64,000 nucleotides of DNA from Pholis gunnellus. Lineage: Eukaryota; Chordata; Actinopteri; Perciformes; Pholidae. The notes under the pieces were generated by a model. It saw only the letters and a program-made list of their open reading frames with translations, was not told the origin of the DNA and searched no databases. How positions within the stretch are numbered: the first letter of the stretch is position 1; each line of letters opens with the position of its first letter. The position numbers and the translations under genes are program-made. Where the stretch lies: assembly GCA_910591455.2 (NCBI GenBank), contig OU342823.1, positions 21,124,153 through 21,188,152 of the forward strand. Direction: 5' to 3'. Positions 12,125 through 64,000 of this stretch are shown piece by piece.

Positions 12125-12550
12125 CACCGAAGCTGTTCTGAAGGAACGTGATGAAACGCACTGCATGCTGGGTTCACATCTTTGTTGAATGAATCGGTCT
12201 AATCTGTGGCTCCTTCTTTTAGAGATTACAGAATCACCGTCTTCGCTACCTGCCACGCCATCAGGAGGAGCTACAACGGACCCTCCTCCTCCTCCTCCTC
12301 CTCCTCCTCCTCCTCCTCCTCCTCCTATGACCGACCGTACCTCTGTCACCCCTGGCAACGGCTGGTGACCCACCGGCTGCTCTGTTCCCGGCAGGAGGCC
12401 GCAACCAACATGGCCTCCACAGCAGGAGGCAGCGAGGAGCAGAGGAGACGGCGAGTCTTCACCGTCCACTGCACCTCCTCCTCCTCCAGGACCAAGGCTT
12501 ACAGGAGCAGCTCCTTCTATGTGAGCGATGGAGGAGTGAAGTTCATCTGA
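9222..12550 (+). CDS. xrcc2: xrcc2, DNA repair protein XRCC2 (RAD51 paralogue)
   Basis: Six exons: 9222-9242, 11065-11146, 11282-11317, 11438-11587, 11729-12005, 12223-12550. All have GT-AG borders and consistent phase, giving 297 aa (human 280). XRCC2 is the RAD51 paralogue of the BCDX2 complex (with RAD51B, RAD51C and RAD51D), which supports RAD51 filament formation in homologous recombination. The product begins MTESGAQLFARLE, matching human ESGTELLARLE. Walker A is GTEGTGKT, split across exons 3 and 4. VVFVDTDYSLDMLRL follows, then a Walker B-like LALLLIDSISAFYWLD. DYRITVFAT and YDRPYLCHPWQRLVTHRL lie in the last exon. A (TCC)14 run at 12284-12325 encodes 14 serines in a loop that is already serine-rich in human. 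The human gene has three coding exons, so the core is split more here. The start was chosen by homology. The 21-nt first exon is the least certain part. Confidence 0.95.
9346..10478. repeat. Inverted repeat in xrcc2 intron 1
   Basis: The arm at about 9346-9440 (CGGACTTCCCGGTTCAATAA ... TAGACAACAAGCTA) recurs in reverse complement at about 10419-10478. The left arm has about 35 extra bases in its middle. Arms are roughly 90% identical outside that indel and lie about 1 kb apart. A separate 15-base direct repeat CTAATACCTGGATTA flanks the pair at about 9331 and 10539. The interval also holds a weak direct duplication (about 9990-10040 and 10268-10320). No transposon family was recognised. Confidence 0.7.
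9822..9882. repeat. (TG)n/(TA)n microsatellite
   Basis: A TG run changes to a TA run, interrupted by GTTTA, in xrcc2 intron 1. Confidence 0.9.
10585..11037. repeat. Composite minisatellite before xrcc2 exon 2
   Basis: About 20 short units of the type GATGGTACGGTCTATAAACA and GATGGTACGGTATATTAACA alternate with a shorter form, ACATGGTACAGTATATTAAC. The array stops about 28 bp before the exon 2 acceptor at 11064. Confidence 0.9.
12047..12125. repeat. (TA)n microsatellite in xrcc2 intron 5
   Basis: About 35 TA units with single-base interruptions, located between xrcc2 exons 5 and 6. Confidence 0.95.
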
Positions 12551-13472
12551 ACATCAGGAACCCGTCTGTGTCCGTGAGAACATTAAACATCAGGAACCTG
12601 TCTGTGTCCATGAGAACATTAAACATCAGGAACCCGTCTGTGTCCATGAGAACATCATTAAACATCAGGAACCTGTCTGTGTCCATGAGAACATTATTAA
12701 ACATCAGGAACCCGTCTGTGTCCATGAGAACATCATTAAACATCAGGAACCCGTCTGTGTCCATGAGAACATTAAACATCAGGAACCCGTCTGTGTCCGT
12801 GAGAACATCATTAAACATCAGGAACCCGTCTGTGTCCATGAGAACATTAAACATCAGGAACCCGTCTGTGTCCATGAGAACATTAAACATCAGGAACCCG
12901 TCTGTGTCCATGAGAACATTAAACATCAGGAACCCGTCTGTGTCCATGAGAACATTATTAAACATCAGGAACCCGTCTGTGTCCGTGAGAACATTAAACA
13001 TCAGGAACCCGTCTGTGTCCATGAGAACATTAAACATCAGGAACCCGTCTGTGTCCATGAGAACATTATTAAACATCAGGAACCCGTCTGTGTCCATGAG
13101 AACATCATTAAACATCAGGAACCCGTCTGTGTCCATGAGAACATCATTAAACATCAGGAACCCGTCTGTGTCCGTGAGAACATTAAACATCAGGAACCCG
13201 TCTGTGTCCATGAGAACATTATTAAACATCAGGAACCCGTCTGTGTCCATGAGAACATTATTAAACATCAGGAACCCGTCTGTGTCCGTGAGAACATTAA
13301 ACATCAGGAACCCGTCTGTGTCCATGAGAACATTATTAAACATCAGGAACCCGTCTGTGTCCATGAGAACATTAAACATCAGGAACCCGTCTGTGTCCGT
13401 GAGAACATTATTAAACATCAGGAACCCGTCTGTGTCCGTGAGAACATTAAACATCAGGAACCCGTCTGTCTG
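12544..13472. repeat. 36/39-bp minisatellite starting at the xrcc2 stop codon
   Basis: About 26 units built on AACATCAGGAACCCGTCTGT then GTCCATGAGAACATT, with an optional 3-bp TTA or TCA insertion. The first unit begins within the last codons of xrcc2 (CATCTGAACATC). Unit lengths are multiples of three, so one frame on each strand stays open (over 300 codons). These frames have no start context or homology and are artefacts. If the ATTAAA at 13516 is used, this array forms most of the xrcc2 3' UTR. Confidence 0.97.
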
Positions 13473-13515
13473 TGATGTTGTTGCTGTTCTTTTTGAATAC
13501 TTTTGTTAACTTTCG

Positions 13516-13521
13516 ATTAAA
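13516..13521 (+). terminator. Candidate xrcc2 poly(A) signal
   Basis: ATTAAA lies about 45 bp after the minisatellite, with a TG-rich stretch (TGTGTTTGT) about 25 bp further on. It is the first canonical-type hexamer after the stop codon. Confidence 0.5.
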
Positions 13522-13943
13522 GTACTGATTCAGGAGGTGTAATTGTGTTTGTCTCGAGAATATGTTGAGTTTTACTGTCATTTGTCACCCATTTGTTTAT
13601 TGTTCTAGTGGTTCATTAGGTGGTTCTAGCTGTCATTGAGGGGTTCTTAAGGTAGTTCTACTGGCCCATTAGGTGTTTTACACCATCAATGAGGTGGTTC
13701 TAGTAGTTATTAAGGTGGTTCTACTGGCTCATTGGGTGTTTCTCACCATCATTGAGGTGGTTCTTTAGATGGTTCTAGCAGTCATTAAAGTTATAGTTCT
13801 TAAGGTGGTTCTTGCCATCGTGGTTTTAGTGGTTCCTTTGGTGGTTCTAGTAGTCATTGAGGTTGTTCTTGTGGTTATTAAGGTGGTTCTCGTCATCATT
13901 GAGTTGGTTCTAGTGGTTCTTTGGGTGGTTCTAGCAGTCATTG

Positions 13944-15196
13944 CCCAGATAGCAGTGGACTCCGGGGCGGGACCGCCCTCAGGTTGGATACGGATCACGC
14001 ACCATCAAACAGCGGACTCGCTGCGGTTACCGGGCGGATCTGCACATCGAATGCGCCTTTTTTCCAGTTCAAACACTGCAGGCAGGGAACAGGCAGCAAC
14101 ACAACGGGGGGGGCGGTCACCTTTCCTCCTGAACTCAGACAAACCTGAGCGAGCAGCTGATCTACCTTTCTTTCCTGCTTTAAATATGTTTAAAAGCATG
14201 ATTTTAAGAGTGAAACTGTAGAAACATGATGTGGTTGAGATGGTTCAACGTGTTCTCTGCTGAGGGGACGGTGGTCTAGAAGGTAGATGTTTACATGTTC
14301 TATCAAATGTTGGTGTGAAGGTAAGTGAGTGAAGAACAGTGGTGCATCTCAATCAAATCTGATTGAATTCAATCTTGATTTGAACTATTCTATATTAGAT
14401 GTAATAACACTGGACAATACCCGGTTTGGTGAAAACCTATTTTAAAGTTTCAGATATTAACAGAACTGTTTTGATCCATTTTAGATTTCCTCCCTGGCAA
14501 CCATCGGAGGACGTGACACAAAACTTCATTCTCTGCTCAGGTAGATGTTACTCGACTATATCTTCACATAGATAATAGTTATATGATACATTAGCTCTGA
14601 ATATAGCATAGCAAACCTTTAAATGTCAGACACTAGCTTTTAGCACGTCTGCTACATGTTGCACTGAGGGTTCATGAGATGTTTGATCTGCTCGTGATCA
14701 CAGAATCACGTCTCACGCGCTGCCTCAGACGATGAGACGGTGAAACACAACGAGTGTTCAGCAGACAGGAAGCTCCAGCATCCTCCTGAGCAGGCCTGCA
14801 CATGTGTTCTACATGTGTTCTACATGTCATACATGTGATGTTCTAAAATCCTTGTTAATGGATTTAATTTAATAAAAAAACTGTTTTTGATACTATTTAT
14901 GGTTAAAGTTCTTTTGTTCCATTAATACCTATTCGATATAGAAGCTGCAATGACCTCTTTCTTTCAGATTATTTGTCTTTTTGCCTTTTATTAGATAGTC
15001 GGGACAGAGAGTTGGGATTAGAACCCAGGAGCTGCTGGAAGGACTGAATAGATGCACAAACTATGCATTTATGTTCTCCAGCGTAACTGTAGATTTTAAG
15101 TCTTGAATAAATTCAATAAATTCATCATTTAAGATATTTCCGGAGCCTGTGATACCTACAGGGCGGATCTGGAGCGGAGTCAGTTTGCTATCTGGG
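13944..15196. mobile_element. 1.25-kb non-autonomous DNA transposon with CCCAGATAGCA termini
   Basis: The left end CCCAGATAGCAGTGGACTCCG at 13944 is mirrored by the right end, whose reverse complement is CCCAGATAGCAAACTGACTCC, at 15196. The 11 outer bases are identical inverted repeats and the inner part is similar. The flanking minisatellite unit CATTGAGG is split as CATTG | TGAGG, implying a 2-bp TG duplication. No transposase is seen inside. The superfamily is not assigned: the very short target duplication argues against hAT (8 bp) and piggyBac (TTAA). Confidence 0.75.
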
Positions 15197-15347
15197 TGAG
15201 GTTGTTCTAGTGGTTCTTTGGGTGGTTCTAGCAGTCATTGAGGGGGTTCTAGCTGTCATTTAGTTTGTTCTTATGGCCCATTAGGTGGTTCTCACCATCA
15301 TTGAGGTGGTTCTAGTGGTTCTTTAGGTGGTTAGTAGTCCATTAGGG

Positions 15348-15831
15348 CAGGCCAAGGACCCCCAAACTGACAGAGAGAGCAGGACCCCCGACTATATATA
15401 TTGAATAAAATGGTGTTTTATATTAAACTGGGCCTAGTGCCATGTATACACACACCTCTTTATTGTGCGTTAAATACTGAGCTATTCAAATAACACACAG
15501 GTTGATGTGTTCATGTTGTTATTTATGTGAAGGTGCAGTGAGCGGGGGGGCCGTGCCACTGACATCTAGAAACACACCTCATAACTGATGCCAATGTCAA
15601 CATCAACACCGTCTGTCAATTGCATCATAATCATCTGTTCAAATTGACGTTTTTATTTTAAACATAAATGTGGAAACGAAGATGAGTGATGTTCTATTAG
15701 TGACCTATTAAAATAATGGAAAGATTCATGTTTGAAAAAAAAGAAATCTAATCAACCAAGAATTTCGCGGACCCCCTGCAGTACCTCCGCGGACCCCCTA
15801 GGGGTCGCGCACCCCCTGTTGAAGACCTCTG
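15348..15831. mobile_element. 484-bp hAT MITE with perfect 8-bp target duplication
   Basis: Starts CAGGCCAAGGACCCCC and ends ACCCCCTGTTGAAGACCTCTG, so both ends fit the CAG...CTG layout of hAT elements. The 8-bp CATTAGGG at 15340-15347 is repeated exactly at 15832-15839. It is inserted in the degenerate GGTTCTAG array. Confidence 0.9.
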
Positions 15832-16059
15832 CATTAGGGGGTTCAAGCCATCATTTAGGTTGTTCTAGTGGTTCTTTAGGGGGTTCTAGTGGTCCATTAG
15901 GCGTTTCTCTCCATCATTGAGGTTGTTCTAGTGGTTCAGTAAAGAGGACTGATGTTATATTTTTAATATATAATAATAATATAAAGTTCAATAATGTATT
16001 TCCTGTTTGCACAGTCCGGATCCTCTTGGATCCAGTCCGAGTCTTCAGGTCTGATGACA

Positions 16060-16760
16060 GAGACCGCTTCACTAGAGCAGCCCACCATAGATCCCTCCGC
16101 GGGGTCAGACACCTTTCTCACTACACAAACACAGAAAAGAGTCCGCTACAAACACACAGACACACGGACACGTGTTAAACTGTTCCTCCCGGTGAAGGAG
16201 GCCTTTCTCCGGTCGTAACATATGAACTCTGTTCGGTAAATGTTGCTGCTCCGGTACCAGAGCGGATGTTTTCTGTGGACCTACTTCTACTCCCTCTGTC
16301 GCTGACAGGCGGTGCTTCGGTCGCTCCCTAAACAACATGGCCTCCGTGACGGAGCGACCGATTCAACTTTAATTTTTGGCCTATTTTTCAGCGTTAAACC
16401 GTGTTTTTCTCTTTTAACGATCACCGGGAATGTTTCGTGTGAACAGTGACGCTGAAGTCATCTCTCGGAGAAGTTCTCTGTTGTGTTTAAACTGATCGGT
16501 TTAAATCTGGAGAGGAAGAAGAGAACCTCATCTAATCAGTAAGGAGGTTCTTCAGCTCTCGAGTCTCAGTGCTGGTCTTCTTCTTCTTCTTCTCTGTTTG
16601 TGGCGGTAAACTCTTCACGAGTGTTTGTCACGTTTATAGTGAGGAGACGAGTGAGCGCGCGACGGATTCGGGATGCGCTCGAGTCTGGTGCGCTAACAGC
16701 TAGCTACTGCTAACGCTAACAGAGAAGTTACCAGTCAACTGGGCGGTCCGAGGAAGCTAA
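16060..16760 (+). promoter_or_regulatory. CpG-rich presumptive kmt2c promoter and 5' UTR
   Basis: Local CpG density rises sharply here relative to the flanks (for example GTGAGCGCGCGACGGATTCG near 16650). It is the only such region between xrcc2 and the first kmt2c coding exon. A short frame ATGGCCTCCGTGACGGAGCG at 16337 closes after 12 codons and could be an upstream ORF. The non-coding first exon and its donor could not be fixed. The assignment rests on position and composition. Confidence 0.55.
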
Positions 16761-16840
16761 CAGCTAACTGCTAACAGCTAACTGCTAACAGCTAACTGCT
16801 AACTGCTGTGTTTCTACTATTCAGCTGAATTTAAGTAAAT

Positions 16841-18796
16841 AAAACATTTAATTTGTGTTAAACACGTGACGTCTGAATGAAGTTAGAGTGTAAAGGTTAA
16901 ATAAACGTTACACATTCAGAGGTTAATCATTAGTGTAACGTTAAGATGGTTTTATTATAGTCACTTAATCCTGTTCTGGTCCACGTTGTGGTTGACGTTC
17001 TGGTCTATGATCTGGTTAATTAACATACTCTCTTAATCCTGTTCTGGTCCACAATCTGGTCTACGTTGTGGTTCACGTTCTGGTCCAAGTTGTGGTTCAT
17101 GTTCACGTTCCGGTTGAGGTTCTGGTTCCTGTGATAAGTAATTAGTCTAATGAACTGTTAGTGGTCTACTGACCTGGTACACATATGTAGTAGTGAAGGA
17201 AGTATTCAGACCTCTTAACGTTGCTTCATTAAAAATACTAATACCACACTGAATAAATACTCTGTTATAGTACAAGTAGTACTACCACACTGTAGAAATA
17301 CTCTGTTATATTACGTTCTATGAAGTATTAACTCACATATGATTGGTAGTTTGTTTACATGACGTATTAACTCACATCTGATTGGTAGTTTGTTTACATG
17401 ACGTATTAACTCGCATCTGATTGGCTGTCATTATTAGTTTTATTCCTCACTACCCTAACCGCAGAACCGAGGTACATAAAAAGGTATTGAAGTAACAACT
17501 GTAGATGATAAATCTATTTAAATGTTGACCATTGGTTACCGAGCGAGGACCATTTGGTCGTAGAATGCACTTTTCAGAAACGAATATAATGCACACAGTC
17601 AAACTGCAGTCAGACGAGGATGGATCCATGGTTCACAGGCTCAGAGAGGATTCAGGCTCTCAAAATGATTCCAAACTGCTGTATTAGATAGATTGAACAC
17701 TATTAGTGATAAAAGAAGTGAAATATATAGTTATATAGTATATAAAAGTACAATGGAACAGCTGTTTGTCGATGAGACGGTGAAACACAACAAAACATTT
17801 AATTTGTGTTAAACACGTGACGTCTGAATGAAGTTAGAGTGTAAAGGTTAAATAAACGTTACACATTCAGAGGTTAATCATTAGTGTAACGTTAAGATGG
17901 TTTTATTATAGTCACTTAATCCTGTTCTGGTCCACGTTGTGGTTGACGTTCTGGTCTATGATCTGGTTAATTAACATACTCTCTTAATCCTGTTCTGGTC
18001 CACAATCTGGTCTACGTTGTGGTTCACGTTCTGGTCCAAGTTGTGGTTCATGTTCACGTTCCGGTTGAGGTTCTGGTTCCTGTGATAAGTAATTAGTCTA
18101 ATGAACTGTTAGTGGTCTACTGACCTGGTACACATATGTAGTAGTGAAGGAAGTATTCAGACCTCTTAACGTTGCTTCATTAAAAATACTAATACCACAC
18201 TGAATAAATACTCTGTTATAGTACAAGTAGTACTACCACACTGTAGAAATACTCTGTTATATTACGTTCTATGAAGTATTAACTCACATATGATTGGTAG
18301 TTTGTTTACATGAAGTATTAACTCACATCTGATTGGTAGTTTGTTTACATGACGTATTAACTCGCATCTGATTGGTAGTTTGTTTACATGACGTATTAAC
18401 TCGCATCTGATTGGTAGTTTGTTTACATGACGTATTAGCTTGCATCTGATTGGCTGTCATTATTAGTTTTATTCCTCACTACCCTAACCGCAGAACCGAG
18501 GTACATAAAAAGGTATTGAAGTAACAACTGTAGATGATAAATCTATTTAAATGTTGACCATTGGTTACCGAGCGAGGACCATTTGGTCGTAGAATGCACT
18601 TTTCAGAAACGAATATAATGCACACAGTCAAACTGCAGTCAGACGAGGATGGATCCATGGTTCACAGGCTCAGAGAGGATTCAGGCTCTCAAAATGATTC
18701 CAAACTGCTGTATTAGATAGATTGAACACTATTAGTGATAAAAGAAGTGAAATATATAGTTATATAGTATATAAAAGTACAATGGAACAGCTGTTT
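16841..18796. repeat. Roughly 950-bp direct tandem duplication in the kmt2c 5' region
   Basis: 16841-17767 is repeated almost base for base at 17792-18796. The second copy is longer by 78 bp because a 39-bp unit (TGATTGGTAGTTTGTTTACA plus TGACGTATTAACTCGCATC) occurs two more times. The 24-bp junction contains GATGAGACGGTGAAACACAA, which also occurs at about 14730. Near-identity implies a recent event or an assembly artefact. Confidence 0.92.
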
Positions 18797-19349
18797 CCAA
18801 AATGACAATTTGCTTGACCCCGCCTGACCTCTCTGTACCAAAACCTCTCTAACTTTGTCCTGCTTCACTTTGTCAAAGCCAAACAATGTTTGAGACTACT
18901 GACATGTTGTGCTATGATTTTGGAGAGTTTTTAAGCTAGCCAGGGCCTCATTTCCAGAACAAAATAACAATAAAAGTGCTTTTTTTCCCCAAGCGAACCT
19001 CAAACTTTTCAGTTTGAGCTGTGTCCCATCCTCATTTACTCTTAACCAGTAACATATACACTGATATTTACACATCTGAACAAATCTCACAAGTGTTTCC
19101 ATTATTATAACATCAAAATTGTTAAAATAGACCTTGTAGTTACAGCATTAGTCTTTTTGGTATGGGTATGCAATTTTCAAGCAGAGGCCTAAAAATAGGG
19201 CTAGGTGTTAAAGAGTTAAATATGTCTCTGCTACATTTAAATATCAGCTGTAGAAACTTACTTAATATTTCATTATTTTAATCAGAAATGTAACAAAAGA
19301 CTATAATAAATATATAATAGACTAAACCAAACCAATTTTTTTTACCCAG
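18797..19349. other. 3' part of kmt2c first intron
   Basis: No gene or repeat family recognised. It ends with the acceptor TTTTTTTTACCCAG at 19349. Confidence 0.6.
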
Positions 19350-19350
19350 A

Positions 19351-62813
<43,463 letters not shown>

Positions 62814-62834
62814 GTAGACCAACCTGGTCCTCTG

Positions 62835-64000
62835 ACCTCCTTTAGCCATGTTTAACCTCCTTTAGACCGCCTCCTTTAACCTCCCCTAGGCCGCCTCCTT
62901 TAACCTTTCACCTCCTCTAGGCCGCCTCCTTTAACCTCCTCTAGGCCGCCTCCTTTAACCTTTAACCTCCTCTAGGCCGCCTCCTTTCACCTCCTCTAGG
63001 CCGCCTCCTTTAACCTCCTCTAGGCCGCCTCCTTTCACCTCCTTTAGACCGCCTCCTTTAGACCGCCTCCTTTAGACCGCCTCCTTTAGCCTCCGTTAGA
63101 CCGCCTCCTTTAGCCTCCGTTAGACCGCCTTCTTTAGCCTCCTTTAGACCGCCTCCTTTAGCCTCCTTTAGACCGCCTCCTTTAGCCTCCGTTAGACCGC
63201 CTTCTTTAGCCTCCGTTAGACCGCCTCCTTTAGCCTCCGTTAGACCGCCTCCTTTAGCCTCCTTTAGACCGCCTCCTTTAGCCTCCGTTAGACCGCCTCC
63301 TTTAGCCTCCGTTAGACCGCCTTCTTTAGCCTCCTTTAGACCGCCTCCTTTAGCCTCCTTTAGACCGCCTCCTTTAGCCTCCGTTAGACCGCCTTCTTTA
63401 GCCTCCTTTAGACCGCCTTCTTTAGCCTCCTTTAGACCGCCTCCTTTAGCCTCCTTTAGACCGCCTTCTTTAGCCTCCTTTAGACCGCCTCCTTTAGCCT
63501 CCTTTAGACCGCCTTCTTTAGCCTCCTTTAGACCGCCTTCTTTAGCCTCCGTTAGACCGCCTCCGTTAGCCTCCTTTAGCCTCCTTTAGACCGCCTCCTT
63601 TAGCCTCCGTTAGACCGCCTTCTTTAGCCTCCTTTAGACCGCCTTCTTTAGCCTCCGATGGACCGCCTCCGTTAGCCTCCTTTAGACCGCCTTCTTTAGC
63701 CTCCTTTAGACCGCCTCCTTTAGCCTCCGTTAGACCGCCTTCTTTAGCCTCCTTTAGACCGCCTTCTTTAGCCTCCTTTAGACCGCCTCCTTTAGCCTCC
63801 GTTAGACCGCCTTCTTTAGCCTCCTTTAGACCGCCTTCTTTAGCCTCCTTTAGACCGCCAACTTTAGCCTCCGTTAGACCGCCTCCGTTAGCCTCCTTCA
63901 ACCTCCTTCAACCTCCTTTAGCCTCCTTTAGCCTCCTTTAGCCTCCTTTAGACCGCCTCCTTCAGCCTCCTTCAACCTCCTTCAACCTCCTTCAACCTCC
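62835..64000. repeat. 24-bp pyrimidine-rich minisatellite at the window end
   Basis: Units GACCGCCTCCTTTAGCCTCC and TTTA/GTTA, made of two related 12-bp halves. About 48 units are present and the array runs off the end of the window. Each half contains CCTCC(T/G)TTAG, a short pyrimidine run before AG. It lies in the intron after kmt2c exon 53. The minus-strand frame of Lys-Glu-Ala-Gly repeats is an artefact. Confidence 0.96.

Larger units (their letters stand above)
13600..15945. repeat. Degenerate GGTTCTAG-type tandem repeat, split by two transposons
   Basis: Diverged units such as GTGGTTCTAGTGGTTCTTTA and GTTCTAGCAGTCATTGAGG occupy 13600-13943, 15197-15339 and 15840-15945. The gaps are exactly the two DNA transposons annotated separately. 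The array is therefore one older locus that was invaded twice. Open frames through it carry no homology. Confidence 0.85.

Noticed and set aside
12543..13509. Open frames of over 300 codons on both strands in the array after xrcc2
   Set aside because: They arise because the repeat period is a multiple of three and lacks stops. They are perfect repeats with no homology and begin at the xrcc2 stop.
15994..16338. Small overlapping open frames on both strands at the CpG-rich region
   Set aside because: No homology and high GC lengthens open frames by chance. The region is better explained as promoter or 5' UTR.

Overview
The window is vertebrate nuclear DNA, almost certainly from a ray-finned fish. 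It has GT-AG introns, a CpG-rich promoter, long (TG)n tracts, tRNA-derived SINEs, hAT and PIF/Harbinger DNA transposons and the decayed 3' end of a Ty3/gypsy retroelement. Two genes lie in tandem on the + strand. The first is xrcc2 (RAD51 paralogue, six exons, 9222-12550). The second is the 5' part of a KMT2C-type (MLL3) histone H3K4 methyltransferase gene, read here as 53 coding exons from 19351 to 62813. XRCC2 and KMT2C are also same-strand neighbours in human, so the order is conserved synteny.

Layout: 1-1073 is a broken Ty3/gypsy pol end plus its 3' LTR. 1099-6545 holds a SINE and two minisatellites (35-bp and 43-bp units). 6546-8900 is gene-free and carries Harbinger and hAT relics. 9012-9176 is a GAA tract just upstream of the xrcc2 start codon. 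9222-13521 is xrcc2, with a minisatellite starting at its stop codon. 13600-15945 is a degenerate tandem repeat interrupted by two DNA transposons. 16060-16760 is a CpG-rich presumptive kmt2c promoter, followed in the first intron by a roughly 950-bp tandem duplication. 19351-64000 is kmt2c. The window ends in an intron, so the FYRN/FYRC and SET modules lie downstream.

The reconstructed kmt2c reading frame is open for 5,408 codons with consistent phase at every junction. It carries an AT-hook, an extended PHD, two clusters of three PHD fingers, an HMG box, glutamine-rich coiled-coil segments and the short motifs shared with human KMT2C. It is already longer than full-length human KMT2C (about 4,900 aa). 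Most of the excess is one 4.6-kb exon containing about 38 copies of a 14-residue proline/serine repeat.

The most unusual property is the amount and kind of tandem repetition. About 20 arrays make up a large fraction of the window, and several consist of copies of gene-expression signals: poly(A)-signal-like units (3948-6545), 3' splice-site-like units (41995-43555 and 52170-53839, the latter containing the real acceptor), and copies of an exon end with its 5' splice site (25612-25918). At least seven kmt2c exons also have (TG)n where the polypyrimidine tract should be. XRCC2 acts in homologous-recombination repair and KMT2C in enhancer H3K4 monomethylation. Their adjacency is inherited linkage, not a shared pathway.
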